Assembly: GCF_016909185.1 (NCBI RefSeq)
Contig: NZ_JAFBFH010000007.1
Coordinates: 62,001-126,000, forward strand
Length of the DNA: 64,000 nt
Source of the DNA: Siminovitchia thermophila
GTDB taxonomy: Bacteria > Bacillota > Bacilli > Bacillales > Bacillaceae_C
Reading direction: 5' to 3'
Part shown: positions 47,262-57,809 of the stretch, piece after piece
How positions within the stretch are numbered: position 1 is the first letter of the stretch
How the letters are laid out: the number at the start of each line of letters is the position of its first letter
Program-made: the position numbers and the translations under genes
The notes under the pieces: model-generated
The model's input: the letters and a program-made list of their open reading frames with translations, nothing else
Database searches by the model: none
Told to the model about the DNA's origin: nothing

Positions 47262-47621
47262 TTGAAACAAAAAGTGTTAATAGTCGATGACCAATTCGGA
47301 ATAAGAACATTACTGAATGAAGTGTTGCAAAAAGAAGGTTATGAAATATATCAGGCTGCCAATGGTCTTCAGGCATTGCATGTTATGAAACAACATGCTC
47401 CCGACCTTGTTCTTCTTGATATCAAAATCCCTGGGATGGACGGGCTTGAAATATTGAAAAAAATGAAGGAAATAAATCCCGAGATCCGCGTCATCATCAT
47501 GACGGCGTACGGGGAACTGGATATGATAGAAAAAACAAAAAAGCTCGGAGCCCTTGCCCATTTTTCCAAGCCGTTTGATATTGAAGAAATCCGTACTGCA
47601 GTCAAACAATACGTATCCTAA
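47262..47621 (+). CDS. spo0F: Sporulation phosphorelay response regulator Spo0F
   Basis: A single-domain receiver of about 119 residues that accepts phosphate from sporulation kinases and passes it to Spo0[20 protein letters not shown] has the acidic pair, [13 protein letters not shown] the phosphorylated Asp, MTAYGELDM the Thr, and FSKPFD the Lys, all diagnostic of Spo0F. Two starts are possible: ATG 47253 directly abuts AGGGGG, while TTG 47262 stands nine bases from it and gives an N-terminus closer to the family ([10 protein letters not shown]). The location between ywjG and fba is conserved. A SigH-like promoter lies upstream. Confidence 0.94.
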   Translation: MKQKVLIVDDQFGIRTLLNEVLQKEGYEIYQAANGLQALHVMKQHAPDLVLLDIKIPGMDGLEILKKMKEINPEIRVIIMTAYGELDMIEKTKKLGALAHFSKPFDIEEIRTAVKQYVS

Positions 47622-47771
47622 CAAATAAAAAACCACATAAATCTTTTCTCCTTTCGGTCTCCGCTCTTCATTGGTATTCAACCAAATAATCTGTTATGAT
47701 GAAACTGCGAAAATTGGGTACAGTTTCATGTGGTTGTGCAGGCAGTCCCAATGTAAAAGGAGGAAAAAGTT

Positions 47772-48635
47772 GTGCCATTAGTATCGATGACAGAAATGCT
47801 CAAGCGAGCAAATAAAGAAAAATACGCAGTCGGCCAATTTAACCTGAATAATTTGGAGTTTACCCAAGCGATACTTCAAGCTGCTCAAGAAGAAAAATCA
47901 CCCGTTATTTTAGGAGTATCCGAGGGAGCTGCTCGTTATATGGGTGGATTTAAATTGGTCGTACAGATGGTAAAAGCGCTTATGGAAGAATATGGAATTA
48001 CGGTCCCTGTTGCTATTCATCTTGACCATGGTTCCAGCTTTGAAAAATGCGCCAAGGCGATTCATGCCGGTTTTACATCTGTCATGATCGACGGCTCACA
48101 CTTGCCGCTTGACGAAAATATTGCATTGACGAAAAAGGTGGTTGAACTTGCCCATCTGTTTGGCGTTTCAGTGGAAGCGGAATTGGGGCGGATCGGCGGA
48201 CAAGAAGACGATCTATCTGTCGATGATGCAGAAGCTTCGTATGCCATTCCTGCCGAGTGTGACCAACTCGTTCGTGAAACCGGAGTAGATTGTTTTGCGC
48301 CGGCTCTTGGATCGGTACACGGTCCTTATAAAGGAGAACCTAAGCTCGGATTTGACCGTATGGAAGAAGTGATGAAATTAACGGGAGTGCCACTTGTGCT
48401 TCATGGCGGTACAGGCATTCCGCTGAAGGATATTCAAAAAGCCATTTCCTTGGGAACGGCAAAAATTAACGTAAATACAGAAAACCAAATGTCTTCCGCG
48501 AAACGCGTACGGGAAGTATTGCGCGACAATCCGGAAATGTACGATCCGAGAAAATATCTCGGCCCTGCCAGAGAAGCGATCAAAGATACCGTAAAGGGCA
48601 AAATGCGTGACTTTGGCTCAGCCGGTAAAGCGTAA
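47772..48635 (+). CDS. fbaA: Fructose-1,6-bisphosphate aldolase, class II
   Basis: A 287-residue zinc aldolase of glycolysis and gluconeogenesis. [11 protein letters not shown] contains the zinc His and catalytic Asp; [15 protein letters not shown] and LHGGTGIP provide further metal and phosphate contacts, and KINVNTENQ closes the phosphate site. The GTG start at 47772 has AAAAGGAGGAAAAAG upstream. Length equals B. subtilis FbaA to within a few residues. A terminator follows before the transaldolase gene. Confidence 0.96.
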   Translation: MPLVSMTEMLKRANKEKYAVGQFNLNNLEFTQAILQAAQEEKSPVILGVSEGAARYMGGFKLVVQMVKALMEEYGITVPVAIHLDHGSSFEKCAKAIHAGFTSVMIDGSHLPLDENIALTKKVVELAHLFGVSVEAELGRIGGQEDDLSVDDAEASYAIPAECDQLVRETGVDCFAPALGSVHGPYKGEPKLGFDRMEEVMKLTGVPLVLHGGTGIPLKDIQKAISLGTAKINVNTENQMSSAKRVREVLRDNPEMYDPRKYLGPAREAIKDTVKGKMRDFGSAGKA

Positions 48636-48686
48636 TGGATTCTGCGGCAACATAATGGTTGCTGTCGTCAGCCATTCGGTAAGACC

Positions 48687-48719
48687 GAAACCGCCAGTGA
48701 GAGTATGGCGGTTTCCCTT
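48687..48719 (+). terminator. Terminator after fbaA
   Basis: GAAACCGCC (48687-48695) pairs with GGCGGTTTC (48707-48715), followed by CCTTTATTCT. It may let some transcripts pass into the transaldolase gene. Confidence 0.75.
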
Positions 48720-48752
48720 TATTCTATTATAAATGTGAAGGAGTTGTGTAGC

Positions 48753-49406
48753 TTGAAGTTTTTTCTCGACACAGCCAACATCGACGAGATCAAAAAAGCC
48801 AATGAATTCGGCATCATAGATGGAGTCACAACAAACCCTTCCTTGGTTGCCAAGGAGAATATTTCGTTTCACGACAGGCTCAGAGAAATTACATCTATCA
48901 TTCCCGGGTCTGTCAGTGCCGAAGTAATCGCGCTTGATACGGAAGGTATGGTAAAAGAAGGCCGGGAGCTGGCAAAAATCGCTCCCAATATTACCGTCAA
49001 AATACCGATGACGCCGGATGGTATGAAGGCTGTTAGTATACTATCTAAAGAACAGATCAAAACGAACGTCACTTTAATTTTTAACGCCAATCAGGCGCTC
49101 GTTGCCGCACGGGCAGGAGCGACTTATGTTTCTCCGTTTATCGGGCGCTTGGATGATATCGGCCATAGCGGGGCGAGTGTAATCGGAGAAATTGCGGACA
49201 TCTTCTCCATTCATGGCCTCGATACGAAAATCATCGCCGCTTCCATCCGCCATCCGCAACATATTACCGAAGCCGCTTTAAATGGAGCGCACATCGCCAC
49301 ACTGCCCTATAAAGTATTGGTCCAGCTTTTTAAACATCCGTTAACAGATTGGGGCATTGAAGCCTTTTTACGGGATTGGGAAGCTAGAGAAAAAGGTGAT
49401 TCATAA
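48753..49406 (+). CDS. tal: Transaldolase (short type)
   Basis: A 217-residue transaldolase of the small MipB/TalC class, which exchanges dihydroxyacetone units between sugar phosphates. [13 protein letters not shown] and [16 protein letters not shown] are diagnostic; [11 protein letters not shown] carries the Schiff-base Lys. The TTG start at 48753 has AAGGAG nine bases upstream, and the start matches the family N-terminus. B. subtilis ywjH (tal) stands at the same place after fbaA. Some members of the family act as fructose-6-phosphate aldolases; activity cannot be separated by eye. Confidence 0.94.
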   Translation: MKFFLDTANIDEIKKANEFGIIDGVTTNPSLVAKENISFHDRLREITSIIPGSVSAEVIALDTEGMVKEGRELAKIAPNITVKIPMTPDGMKAVSILSKEQIKTNVTLIFNANQALVAARAGATYVSPFIGRLDDIGHSGASVIGEIADIFSIHGLDTKIIAASIRHPQHITEAALNGAHIATLPYKVLVQLFKHPLTDWGIEAFLRDWEAREKGDS

Positions 49407-49519
49407 TTACTTTTTTTACACGTGCGCTACATGTTTCTCCGTAAATTGTTTATAATAATGGGTATGATGCCTTTTTTTTCAAAAAAAGTTGGCCAACCAG
49501 GAGCGAAAGGAAGACTAAA

Positions 49520-50806
49520 ATGGAAAAGCTTAAGATTGCCGGCGGGTACCCTTTAAAAGGAACAATTAAAGTGAGTGGGGCAAAAAACAGCGCAGTCGCC
49601 CTCATACCGGCCACAATCCTTGCTGAATCACCGGTAAAAATTGAAGGCCTACCCAACATATCAGATGTCGATACATTGAGAATTTTATTAGAAGAAATAG
49701 GCGGGGTTGTCTCTTTGCGGGATGATGTGATGCATGTCGATCCACGCAATATGTTATCTATGCCGCTTCCGAACGGGAAAGTGAAAAAGCTGCGTGCATC
49801 GTATTATTTAATGGGTGCTATGCTCGGCAGGTTTAAAAAGGCAGTCGTTGGACTTCCAGGCGGTTGCCACCTTGGACCGCGTCCAATTGACCAGCATATC
49901 AAGGGCTTTGAAGCGCTGGGGGCAAAAGTGACAAATGAGCAAGGGGCGTTGTATCTTCGTGCCGATGAATTGACCGGAGCCAGGATCTATTTGGACGTTG
50001 TCAGTGTGGGCGCCACAATCAACATCATGTTGGCGGCTGTAAAAGCCAAGGGTCAGACAATTATCGAAAACGCGGCAAAGGAACCGGAAATTATTGATGT
50101 GGCAACACTTTTGACAAATATGGGTGCCAAGATCAAAGGAGCGGGAACAGACGTTATCCGGATTGAAGGTGTGGATAGGCTGGATGGCTGCCAACATACT
50201 ATTATCCCTGACCGCATTGAAGCAGGCACTTATATGATCTTAGGTGCGGCTATCGGCGAGGGAGTTCTCATTGATAATGTGATACCGCATCATTTGGAAT
50301 CATTGATCGCTAAGCTTCGTGAAATGGGCGTGCCGGTTGAGACAGGGGACGAGCAAGTTTTCATCGGCCAGTATGAACGGCTAACGCCTGTAGATGTAAA
50401 AACGCTTGTCTATCCCGGATTTCCAACTGATTTACAGCAACCGATCACGGTCCTGTTAACGAAAGCAGAAGGATCGTCAATCGTTACCGACACGATCTAT
50501 TCCGCAAGGTTCAAACATATCGATGAACTGCGAAGAATGAATGCGGACATTAAAGTGGAGGGCGGTTCCGCGATCATCAACGGTGCTACAACCTTGCAGG
50601 GGGCAAAAGTAAAAGCTTCCGACCTTCGGGCAGGTGCCGCGCTTGTCATCGCCGGATTAATTGCTGAAGGAATTACTGAATTAACGGGTCTTGAGCATAT
50701 TGACAGGGGATATAGCGGGCTTGTTGACAAGTTAAATGGTCTGGGAGCGACCATTTGGCGTGAAAGAATGACGGAGCAGGAAATTGAACAATTGAAAAGT
50801 TCTTGA
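49520..50806 (+). CDS. murZ: UDP-N-acetylglucosamine 1-carboxyvinyltransferase (second MurA)
   Basis: A 428-residue enolpyruvyl transferase catalysing the first committed step of peptidoglycan synthesis. [14 protein letters not shown] near the N-terminus and [16 protein letters not shown] with the active Cys at residue 116 are diagnostic; the Cys predicts fosfomycin sensitivity. Its place between tal and glpX/rho identifies it as the MurAB/MurZ paralogue of bacilli, murAA being elsewhere. ATG follows GGAGCGAAAGGA. A TATAAT at 49450-49455 may be its -10. Confidence 0.95.
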   Translation: MEKLKIAGGYPLKGTIKVSGAKNSAVALIPATILAESPVKIEGLPNISDVDTLRILLEEIGGVVSLRDDVMHVDPRNMLSMPLPNGKVKKLRASYYLMGAMLGRFKKAVVGLPGGCHLGPRPIDQHIKGFEALGAKVTNEQGALYLRADELTGARIYLDVVSVGATINIMLAAVKAKGQTIIENAAKEPEIIDVATLLTNMGAKIKGAGTDVIRIEGVDRLDGCQHTIIPDRIEAGTYMILGAAIGEGVLIDNVIPHHLESLIAKLREMGVPVETGDEQVFIGQYERLTPVDVKTLVYPGFPTDLQQPITVLLTKAEGSSIVTDTIYSARFKHIDELRRMNADIKVEGGSAIINGATTLQGAKVKASDLRAGAALVIAGLIAEGITELTGLEHIDRGYSGLVDKLNGLGATIWRERMTEQEIEQLKSS

Positions 50807-50928
50807 ATTTTTTTCCAGCAATCGATGATCCTGTTAATTTTTTCATAGGGGCTATCACATTTAGCATAATGTGTTATACTATTAAACGGTTATGATGTTT
50901 AATTGCCAAAACGACGGGAGGAAAGTCG

Positions 50929-51894
50929 ATGGAAAGAAGTTTATCTATGGAACTTGTACGAGTGACTGAGGCCGCTGCGCTTAAATCGGCTAGATGGATG
51001 GGGCGCGGAAAAAAGAATGAAGCAGACGATGCAGCAACAACGGCGATGCGTGCTGTTTTCGATACGATCCCAATGAGAGGTACTGTTGTCATTGGAGAAG
51101 GCGAAATGGACGAGGCTCCCATGCTTTATATTGGCGAAAAACTTGGTACGGGCGAGGGGCCGCTAGTCGATGTCGCGGTTGACCCGCTGGAAGGAACGGA
51201 TATTGTAGCTTCCGGGGGATGGAATGCTTTATCTGTCATTGCCATTGCCGATGGAGGAAACTTGCTGCACGCGCCTGACATGTATATGCAAAAAATTGCC
51301 GTCGGACCTGAAGCAGTTGGACAAATTGATATAAATGCCCCTATTCTGGATAACTTAAAAGCTGTAGCAAAAGCTAAAAATAAAGATATCGAAGATATGG
51401 TGGCGATTGTGCTTGACCGCCCCCGACATGAAGCTATTATCACAGAGTTGCGGGAAGCCGGAGCTAGAATCAAGCTAATTGGCGACGGTGACGTTGCTGG
51501 AGCCATTAACACGGCCTTTGACACAACTGGGGTCGACATTTTATTTGGAATGGGCGGTGCCCCCGAGGGCGTTATTGCCGCAGTCGCATTGAAATGTCTT
51601 GGCGGCGAATTACAAGGCAAACTCATGCCTCAAAATGATGCGGAATTAGCACGTTGTAAAAAAATGGGTATCGATGTAAATCAAGTTCTAACAATGGAAG
51701 ACTTGGTCCGTGGTGACGATGCAATATTTGCCGCTACCGGAGTCACTGATGGGGAACTTTTGAAAGGCGTCCAATTTAAAGGAGCCTACGGCTCCACCCA
51801 TTCTGTCGTTATGAGGGCAAAATCGGGAACCGTGCGCTTTGTAGAAGGCCGCCACAGCCTCCGTAAAAAACCAAATATGGTCATGGGAAGTTAA
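50929..51894 (+). CDS. glpX: Fructose-1,6-bisphosphatase, class II
   Basis: A 321-residue GlpX phosphatase that converts fructose-1,6-bisphosphate to fructose-6-phosphate in gluconeogenesis. [12 protein letters not shown] and [13 protein letters not shown] hold the metal-binding acidic residues; [20 protein letters not shown] is another family block. ATG at 50929 follows GGGAGGAAAG. The position before rho is conserved in many bacilli. A hairpin terminator follows. Confidence 0.95.
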   Translation: MERSLSMELVRVTEAAALKSARWMGRGKKNEADDAATTAMRAVFDTIPMRGTVVIGEGEMDEAPMLYIGEKLGTGEGPLVDVAVDPLEGTDIVASGGWNALSVIAIADGGNLLHAPDMYMQKIAVGPEAVGQIDINAPILDNLKAVAKAKNKDIEDMVAIVLDRPRHEAIITELREAGARIKLIGDGDVAGAINTAFDTTGVDILFGMGGAPEGVIAAVALKCLGGELQGKLMPQNDAELARCKKMGIDVNQVLTMEDLVRGDDAIFAATGVTDGELLKGVQFKGAYGSTHSVVMRAKSGTVRFVEGRHSLRKKPNMVMGS

Positions 51895-51900
51895 TATAAT

Positions 51901-51932
51901 GGAGGGTTTTTTCCCTCCTTCCTGATTTTTTC
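51901..51932 (+). terminator. Hairpin after glpX
   Basis: GGAGGG (51901-51906) pairs with CCCTCC (51913-51918); a T run appears a few bases later (TTCCTGATTTTTTC). Weak to moderate terminator. Confidence 0.6.
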
Positions 51933-52139
51933 ATGTTTTTATAAATCTCATAGCCTTATATCTTATTCTTCTTACCCTCTGTAATTACCAAAGTCATTCC
52001 TTCCATTTATTCTCTTGTAACATCACTTGCACCTTAGATTTCATGTAATGTCGTATGTATCTTGACTTGAGGACGCGGAAAATGTAGCAGATTATGATGG
52101 AAGCAGAAAATGAAAAAATTGAAAAAGCGTGGTGTAGAA

Positions 52140-53390
52140 ATGGCCGAATTAACCATCTCTCTGCTGGAAGATATGAAACTGAAAGAACTTTATGAGTTGG
52201 CACGTGAATATAAAGTTTCATATTACAGCAAACTGACGAAGAAAGAATTAATTTTTGCAATATTAAAAGCACGGGCTGAACAAGAAGGTTTCTTTTTTAT
52301 GGAAGGCGTTTTGGAAATTATCCAATCCGAAGGCTTTGGATTTTTAAGACCGATCAACTATACGGCAAGTTCTGAAGACATTTATATTTCAGCATCGCAA
52401 ATTCGCCGTTTTGATTTGCGCAATGGCGATAAAGTGTCAGGTAAAGTGCGCCCACCGAAGGAAAATGAACGCTATTACGGGCTGCTCCATGTTGAAGCGG
52501 TGAACGGAGATGATCCGGAAAGCGCCAAGGAACGTGTTCACTTCCCGGCATTGACACCTCTTTACCCAGATAGACAAATGAAGCTGGAAACCACTCCTTC
52601 CAACTTATCTACAAGGATTATGGATTTGATATCCCCGGTTGGGTTTGGCCAGCGCGGCTTGATCGTTGCACCTCCAAAAGCCGGTAAAACAATGCTTTTA
52701 AAATCCATCGCCAATTCTATTACAACGAACCATCCTGAAGCGGAATTGATCGTGTTGCTCATAGATGAGCGACCTGAAGAGGTGACGGACATCGAGCGTT
52801 CGGTAGCTGGAGAAGTTGTCAGCTCGACGTTTGACGAAGTGCCGGAAAATCACATCAAAGTGGCTGAGCTTGTTCTTGAAAGGGCGATGCGCCTTGTTGA
52901 GCATAAGCGGGATGTTATCATTTTAATGGATAGCATTACGCGGCTTGCCAGAGCATATAACCTTGTTATTCCACCAAGCGGGAGAACCTTGTCCGGAGGA
53001 ATTGACCCGGCGGCATTTCACCGTCCGAAGAGATTTTTCGGGGCAGCCAGAAACATTGAGGAAGGCGGCAGCTTGACTATATTGGCCACTGCTCTTGTCG
53101 ATACAGGTTCACGCATGGATGATGTGATATACGAGGAATTTAAGGGAACGGGAAATTTGGAGCTTCATTTGGACCGGTCTCTTGCGGAAAGAAGAATTTT
53201 TCCTGCCATCGATATCCGGCGCTCAGGTACGAGGAAGGAAGAGCTGTTGTTACCAAAAGACCAGCTTGAAAAAATCTGGAAATTGCGTAAAGCGATGTCG
53301 GATATGCCCGATTTTGCGGAAAAGTTTTTGCGCAAGCTGAAGCAAACCGAAACCAATGAAGAATTCTTTGAATTATTAACAACAAAATAA
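52140..53390 (+). CDS. rho: Transcription termination factor Rho
   Basis: A hexameric RNA helicase of about 416 residues. Rho_N ([31 protein letters not shown]), then the RNA-binding cold-shock-like domain ([21 protein letters not shown]), then the RecA-type ATPase with [14 protein letters not shown] (P-loop), [12 protein letters not shown] and [16 protein letters not shown]. The Q-loop/R-loop region is intact ([30 protein letters not shown]). ATG at 52140 gives the usual N-terminus [13 protein letters not shown]; an in-frame ATG at 52110 would add ten residues, and neither has a strong ribosome binding site. It lies between glpX and rpmE as in B. subtilis. Confidence 0.95.
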   Translation: MAELTISLLEDMKLKELYELAREYKVSYYSKLTKKELIFAILKARAEQEGFFFMEGVLEIIQSEGFGFLRPINYTASSEDIYISASQIRRFDLRNGDKVSGKVRPPKENERYYGLLHVEAVNGDDPESAKERVHFPALTPLYPDRQMKLETTPSNLSTRIMDLISPVGFGQRGLIVAPPKAGKTMLLKSIANSITTNHPEAELIVLLIDERPEEVTDIERSVAGEVVSSTFDEVPENHIKVAELVLERAMRLVEHKRDVIILMDSITRLARAYNLVIPPSGRTLSGGIDPAAFHRPKRFFGAARNIEEGGSLTILATALVDTGSRMDDVIYEEFKGTGNLELHLDRSLAERRIFPAIDIRRSGTRKEELLLPKDQLEKIWKLRKAMSDMPDFAEKFLRKLKQTETNEEFFELLTTK

Positions 53391-53400
53391 AATAGTGCAA

Positions 53401-53429
53401 TTGCAATTTTTGTCTGTCCCTGTTATAAT
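53401..53429 (+). promoter_or_regulatory. Promoter of rpmE
   Basis: TTGCAA (53401-53406), a 17-base spacer and TATAAT (53424-53429) form a strong SigA promoter about 100 bases before rpmE. Confidence 0.75.
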
Positions 53430-53529
53430 AAAAAATGTGTTTTTTTCAAACATCTGCGAAGCCAAGCTTCGGTTGGAATATAGAACTCTGTTTCAGCAAA
53501 TGATTCAGGGCGTAAGGAGATGAAGGAAA

Positions 53530-53730
53530 ATGAAAGCAGGAATCCATCCTGAATACAAAAAAGCAATTGTAAAATGCGCTTGCGGCAATGAATTTGAAAG
53601 CGGGTCTGTAAAAGAAAGTATTCGAGTTGAAATTTGCTCCGAATGTCATCCATTTTACACTGGCCGTCAAAAATTTGCTTCCGCTGCAGGACGCGTTGAC
53701 CGCTTTAACAAGAAATACGGACTCAAATAA
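53530..53730 (+). CDS. rpmE: Ribosomal protein L31 (zinc-containing type)
   Basis: A 66-residue protein, [26 protein letters not shown], with CxC and [10 protein letters not shown] supplying the zinc-binding cysteines of the C+ type. In B. subtilis this form is used when zinc is sufficient. RBS AAGGAGATGAAGG precedes the ATG. It has its own promoter and terminator between rho and tdk. Confidence 0.97.
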   Translation: MKAGIHPEYKKAIVKCACGNEFESGSVKESIRVEICSECHPFYTGRQKFASAAGRVDRFNKKYGLK

Positions 53731-53740
53731 GCTAGTGAAA

Positions 53741-53768
53741 ACGGGCAAGAAGGCTTGCCTGTTTTTTT
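53741..53768 (+). terminator. Terminator after rpmE
   Basis: CGGGCAAG (53742-53749) pairs with CTTGCCTG (53754-53761), followed by seven T. Confidence 0.93.
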
Positions 53769-53804
53769 ATTGGGATAAAGGCATTACAGCAGGAAGGAGC
53801 GAGT

Positions 53805-54404
53805 ATGATGAATCCGGGAATGCAAGGTGTTGTCGAAGTTATATGCGGCTGCATGTTCTCCGGTAAAACGGAAGAATTGATCCGCCGGGCTAAAGAGGCC
53901 CATTACGCCCAAAAAAAGGTCTTGTTATTTAAACCTCTGTTGGATAACCGTTATAGCAAACATGAAATCGTTTCACATAATGGTCTTTCCATTAAAGCGC
54001 ATGTGATAAAATCTGCGGATGAACTATTAAAAAATGTTCCTGCCGAAGTAGATGTGATAGGGATTGACGAAGTGCAATTTTTTGATGATGACGTCATACT
54101 GGCAGTTAGCCGCCTTGCAGATGCGGGGCATAGGATAGTGGTTGCCGGATTGGATCAAGACTTTCGGGGCGAGCCATTTGGCCCGATGCCAAAACTGCTG
54201 GCGCTCGCAGAGCATGTGACCAAACTGCATGCCATATGTACAGTTTGCGGGGAGCCTGCCACTAGAACGCAGCGCCTGATTGATGGAGAAGCCGCTTTTT
54301 ATGATGATCCAGTCATCCTGGTGGGGGCAGCGGATTCTTACGAAGCAAGGTGCCGGAATCATCATGAAGTTCCTGTAAGATCGATGAAAGAGCATTTGAG
54401 CTGA
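53805..54404 (+). CDS. tdk: Thymidine kinase (type II)
   Basis: A 199-residue salvage enzyme that phosphorylates thymidine. [14 protein letters not shown] is the P-loop; [12 protein letters not shown] holds the catalytic acidic residue; [13 protein letters not shown] is the lasso-side motif, and CTVCGEP with CRNHH forms the structural zinc site. GGAAGGAG precedes two adjacent ATG codons (53805 and 53808), either of which may serve. Located between rpmE and prfA as in B. subtilis. Confidence 0.95.
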   Translation: MMNPGMQGVVEVICGCMFSGKTEELIRRAKEAHYAQKKVLLFKPLLDNRYSKHEIVSHNGLSIKAHVIKSADELLKNVPAEVDVIGIDEVQFFDDDVILAVSRLADAGHRIVVAGLDQDFRGEPFGPMPKLLALAEHVTKLHAICTVCGEPATRTQRLIDGEAAFYDDPVILVGAADSYEARCRNHHEVPVRSMKEHLS

Positions 54405-54530
54405 TCACAAACACTGCTTTTACATATATTAATGATCAGAAGCGGATTCTTTTTCTTTAAAATGTTTGCTTGCATAAAGTGGGCGGTGTACTATAAAAAA
54501 AGATATGCAAAAACGTTGAGGTGAAGGCTT

Positions 54531-55598
54531 GTGTTTGATAGACTCCAATCCGTGGAAGACCGCTACGAAAAGCTGAATGAGCTGTTGAGCGATCCAGATA
54601 TTGTCAGTGATCCCGAAAAGCTGAAAGAATACTCGAAGGAACAATCGGCGATTGCTGAAACGGTGGAAACGTACCGGGAATATAAGGAAGCGAAAAAAGA
54701 ATATGATGATGCCAAGGAAATGCTTGATGATAAATTGGATCCGGAAATGCGGGAAATGGTCAAGGAAGAGATCGATGAACTGGCAGAACGGATCGGGGTG
54801 CTGGAAGAGCGCCTAAAGATATTGCTTATCCCTAAAGACCCAAATGATGAGAAAAACGTTATTATGGAAATCCGCGGAGCCGCGGGTGGAGACGAAGCAG
54901 CATTGTTTGCCGGTGATCTGTACCGTATGTACAGCCGCTATGCCGAAACAAAAGGCTGGAAAACCGAAGTTATTGAAGAACACTCTACTGGATTGGGCGG
55001 ATTTAAGGAAATTATTTTTATGATCAACGGAACCGGAGCCTTTTCCAGGTTAAAATATGAAAATGGAGCGCACCGTGTCCAGCGCGTTCCGGAAACGGAG
55101 TCAGGCGGGCGGATTCATACGTCGACCGCTACAGTAGCCGTCTTGCCGGAAGCCGAGGAAGTGGAAGTCGATATCCATGAGAAAGATATCCGTGTGGATA
55201 CGTTTGCATCAAGCGGGCCTGGAGGACAGAGTGTTAACACGACAATGTCTGCCGTTAGGCTTACTCATATCCCCACGGGCATTGTGGTCTCTTGTCAGGA
55301 TGAAAAGTCCCAAATCAAGAATAAAGAAAAAGCGATGAAAGTTTTACGCGCCCGCATTTACGATAAATTCCAGCAAGAAGCTCAGGAAGAATACGATGCG
55401 AATCGAAAATCAGCAGTTGGAACGGGTGATCGGTCGGAACGAATTCGCACATATAATTTTCCGCAAAACAGGGTAACGGACCACCGGATCGGACTAACGA
55501 TTCAAAAGCTCGACCAAATTTTGGAGGGCAAACTGGATGAAATCATAGATGCCCTCATAGTGGAAGACCAATCCAAGAAATTAGAGAGCGTGGAATAG
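54531..55598 (+). CDS. prfA: Peptide chain release factor 1
   Basis: A 355-residue class I release factor for UAA/UAG. The catalytic GGQ at residues 231-233 sits in [24 protein letters not shown]. The stop-codon recognition region [22 protein letters not shown] is of the RF1 type. The N-terminal helical domain is complete. The GTG start has GAGGTGAAGG upstream. prmC, which methylates the GGQ glutamine, starts three bases after the stop, so the enzyme and its substrate are co-expressed. Confidence 0.96.
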   Translation: MFDRLQSVEDRYEKLNELLSDPDIVSDPEKLKEYSKEQSAIAETVETYREYKEAKKEYDDAKEMLDDKLDPEMREMVKEEIDELAERIGVLEERLKILLIPKDPNDEKNVIMEIRGAAGGDEAALFAGDLYRMYSRYAETKGWKTEVIEEHSTGLGGFKEIIFMINGTGAFSRLKYENGAHRVQRVPETESGGRIHTSTATVAVLPEAEEVEVDIHEKDIRVDTFASSGPGGQSVNTTMSAVRLTHIPTGIVVSCQDEKSQIKNKEKAMKVLRARIYDKFQQEAQEEYDANRKSAVGTGDRSERIRTYNFPQNRVTDHRIGLTIQKLDQILEGKLDEIIDALIVEDQSKKLESVE

Positions 55599-55601
55599 CG
55601 A

Positions 55602-56468
55602 ATGTCTGATAAACAAACGATTTTCAAAGCCCTTCAATGGGCTTCTTCTTTTTTAAGGGAGCATGGCCGTGACCAAAATGCGGGAGAAATATTGCTTATG
55701 AACCAATTGAAATATACTCGTTCCCGGCTGCTTGCCGAGTTTCGGAAGGAACTTTCCGAGAAGGATTGGGAACAATTCAGTCGGAACGTAAAGGAGCATG
55801 CTGCTGGCAGACCTGTGCAGTATATCATGGGCCATGAAGTGTTTTTAGGCAGGGAGTTTGTCGTAAATCCCCATGTTCTGATCCCGCGTCCAGAAACAGA
55901 GGAATTGGTTATCGCGGTTTTGAAAAAAATGGACAGGCTTTTTGGTGCTTCTAAACAGGGATTGCGGGTAGCAGATGTTGGAACGGGGAGCGGGGCAATT
56001 GCTGTAACATTAAAACTGGAGCGGCCCGGCCTCGCAGTATACGGAACTGATATTTCCGCGAGTGCGATTGACATAGCGAAAAAAAATGCCGACCGGCTTG
56101 GAGCGGCCGTACGGTTTGCGCAAGGGGACTTGCTTCAGCCCTTGATGGAGATCGGGCATAAATTCCATGTGATCGTCTCCAATCCACCATATATTCCACA
56201 GGGCGAAAAAGAGTGTTTGCCCGATGTTGTTAAGGATTATGAACCGGCATGCGCCTTATTTGGCGGGGAAGACGGTCTTGATGTGTACCGGCGATTCACC
56301 GAACAGCTTCCACATGTACTTGAAGATCGGGCGATCGTAGCTTTTGAAGTTGGTGCAGGGCAAGGAGACGCAGTCAGCCAAATGATGAGAGAACAATTTT
56401 CTGAAGGGGTAACAGAAGTGCTTTATGATATAAACGGTAAGGACCGGATTGTTTTAACCTCTTTATAA
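55602..56468 (+). CDS. prmC: Release-factor glutamine N5-methyltransferase
   Basis: A 288-residue SAM-dependent methyltransferase modifying the Gln of the GGQ motif in release factors. The N-terminal helical domain is followed by RPETEELV, VADVGTGSGAIAVTLK (SAM motif I) and VSNPPYIP, the NPPY motif that binds the substrate glutamine. ATG starts three bases after prfA, inside the same transcript; the ribosome binding site (GAGAGCGTGG) lies in the end of prfA. Confidence 0.95.
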   Translation: MSDKQTIFKALQWASSFLREHGRDQNAGEILLMNQLKYTRSRLLAEFRKELSEKDWEQFSRNVKEHAAGRPVQYIMGHEVFLGREFVVNPHVLIPRPETEELVIAVLKKMDRLFGASKQGLRVADVGTGSGAIAVTLKLERPGLAVYGTDISASAIDIAKKNADRLGAAVRFAQGDLLQPLMEIGHKFHVIVSNPPYIPQGEKECLPDVVKDYEPACALFGGEDGLDVYRRFTEQLPHVLEDRAIVAFEVGAGQGDAVSQMMREQFSEGVTEVLYDINGKDRIVLTSL

Positions 56469-56482
56469 TATTTCCGCATGAT

Positions 56483-56512
56483 GTTTATAGCCTCCAAAAT
56501 TTGTCCATACTG
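56483..56512 (+). promoter_or_regulatory. Candidate SigF promoter of spoIIR
   Basis: GTTTA (56483-56487), 15 bases, GTCCATACTG (56503-56512). The spacing is exact for SigF (GYATA, 15, GGNNANANT), with one mismatch in each element. It lies 27 bases before the spoIIR start. spoIIR is a classic early SigF target in B. subtilis. Confidence 0.55.
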
Positions 56513-56538
56513 TCTCGTGAAGGGATGGGGTGGAATAG

Positions 56539-57468
56539 ATGAGAAAGTATATGAATCAAAAATTCTATCAAAAAAATATGGCATGGCTCTATATGGTGGT
56601 CTTATCTTTGGCAACGGTTGCCAATCTTGCAATACCAATTCCGCCAGAAGAAAGGGCAGAGGCCGAAGAAATACAAGTCATTCCGCAAGAAGCGATCCGG
56701 CTGAGAATATTGGCAAACAGCGACGGCCACCAAGATCAAGAGGTGAAACGCTCCATCAGAGATGCTGTTAATCAAGAAATTACGACGTGGGTGGAGCATT
56801 TGACATCGATTGAAGAGGCGCGCAGATTAATCCAATCCCGCTTGCCGGAGATCGAACAAATTGCAAATCGTGAGCTTGAAAAAAGCTCCATTGATTATGG
56901 TGCCGAAGTAGAATTTGGCAACATTCAATTTCCAACTAAGCTATATGGAAACTATCTTTATCCCGCCGGAAATTATGAGGCGATTTTAATTACATTGGGA
57001 GAAGGAAAAGGAGCAAACTGGTGGTGTGTTCTATTTCCGCCGCTTTGTTTTCTGGACTTTTCCACAGGAGCGGCTGTTAATACCAACACGGATGAATCTG
57101 CGGATAAATCAGTCCAAGATGTTGAAAACGGGCAAAACAATGCTTTGATCGCTGAACAAGAGAAAGCGGAAAATGCAGAAAGTGCCGACTTCGCCGAACA
57201 AGAGAAAGTGGGAAAAAAAGAAAGTGGCGCTTTCGCTGAACAAGAGGAAGCAGGAAATGCAGAAAGTGCCGACTTCGCCGAACAAGAGGAAACAGGAAAA
57301 AAAGAAAGTTCTGCTTTCGTTGAAGAAGGGGAAGCGGGGAAAAAAGAAAGTGGCACTTTCGCTGAACAGGAGAAAGCAGGGAAAAAAGAAAGTGCCGCTT
57401 ATATCGCTGAACAAGAGGAAGAAACAGAGGTAAAGTTTTTCCTGAAAGAATTGTTCGATCGCTTTTGA
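56539..57468 (+). CDS. spoIIR: Stage II sporulation protein R with repeat insertion
   Basis: SpoIIR is the forespore-secreted signal that activates SpoIIGA and thus SigE in the mother cell. The core is clear: an N-terminal export helix (WLYMVVLSLATVANLAI), IRLRILANSDGHQDQEVKRSIRDAVNQEI, YPAGNYEAILITLGEGKGANWWCVLFPPLCFLDF, and the C-terminal VKFFLKELFDRF. Between core and tail lies an insertion of about 85 residues (205-289) made of six 14-residue Glu-rich repeats (AEQEKAGKKESGAF-like). This raises the length to 309 residues against roughly 225 in B. subtilis. The frame is maintained, so the gene is probably functional. Next to prmC as in B. subtilis. Confidence 0.93.
   Translation: MRKYMNQKFYQKNMAWLYMVVLSLATVANLAIPIPPEERAEAEEIQVIPQEAIRLRILANSDGHQDQEVKRSIRDAVNQEITTWVEHLTSIEEARRLIQSRLPEIEQIANRELEKSSIDYGAEVEFGNIQFPTKLYGNYLYPAGNYEAILITLGEGKGANWWCVLFPPLCFLDFSTGAAVNTNTDESADKSVQDVENGQNNALIAEQEKAENAESADFAEQEKVGKKESGAFAEQEEAGNAESADFAEQEETGKKESSAFVEEGEAGKKESGTFAEQEKAGKKESAAYIAEQEEETEVKFFLKELFDRF
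57151..57405 (+). repeat. 42-bp tandem repeat inside spoIIR
   Basis: Six in-frame units begin at 57151, 57193, 57235, 57277, 57319 and 57361; five are 42 bp and the last 45 bp. Each encodes (A/V)E(Q/E)(E/G)..-(K/N)..ES..F. Two unit types alternate at first (NAESADF and KKESxxF), pointing to duplication of an 84-bp pair followed by single-unit spread. Confidence 0.92.
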
Positions 57469-57473
57469 ATCTG

Positions 57474-57505
57474 AATCTCTCGAGTCGCTTGAGAGATTTT
57501 TTTTT
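57474..57505 (+). terminator. Terminator after spoIIR
   Basis: AATCTCTCGAG (57474-57484), loop TCGC, TTGAGAGATT (57489-57498), then a run of T. Confidence 0.9.
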
Positions 57506-57546
57506 TACAAATTAGAAATATATTTTTGCATGTATGATTCATATGA

Positions 57547-57758
57547 AGTAAACTGGCGTTGTCCAGCTTCGGTGCTTAGCGATTAGCAAACATCGAGCTT
57601 TTCCTGAGATCATCGCTTATTCGGGAAGTTTTGTTCAGCTCGTCTTAAAGTCGCGCGAAGCTATTCTAATGAAGCGAATGTGCAAAGCTTTGAAGCATGT
57701 GCTTTGTTCCTTGCATGACGGTGTGTTCTTGAATTCGTCAGAAGCTCTCCAGTTTACT
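57547..57758. repeat. 212-bp element with 10-bp inverted ends
   Basis: AGTAAACTGG (57547-57556) and CCAGTTTACT (57749-57758) are perfect inverted ends. The interior has several further pairs (for example CGAAGC/GCTTCG-like segments, and AGCTT motifs) and no coding frame. The style GTCCAGCTTCGGTGCTTAGCG recalls intergenic repeats common in Bacillaceae genomes. It lies between spoIIR and the DnaA-box cluster; no other feature was seen between 57505 and 57800. Confidence 0.5.
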
Positions 57759-57809
57759 TGTTGATGCTAAACGGGCTTTGTTTATGTTTGTTGTGTATCG
57801 TTTGCCCGG

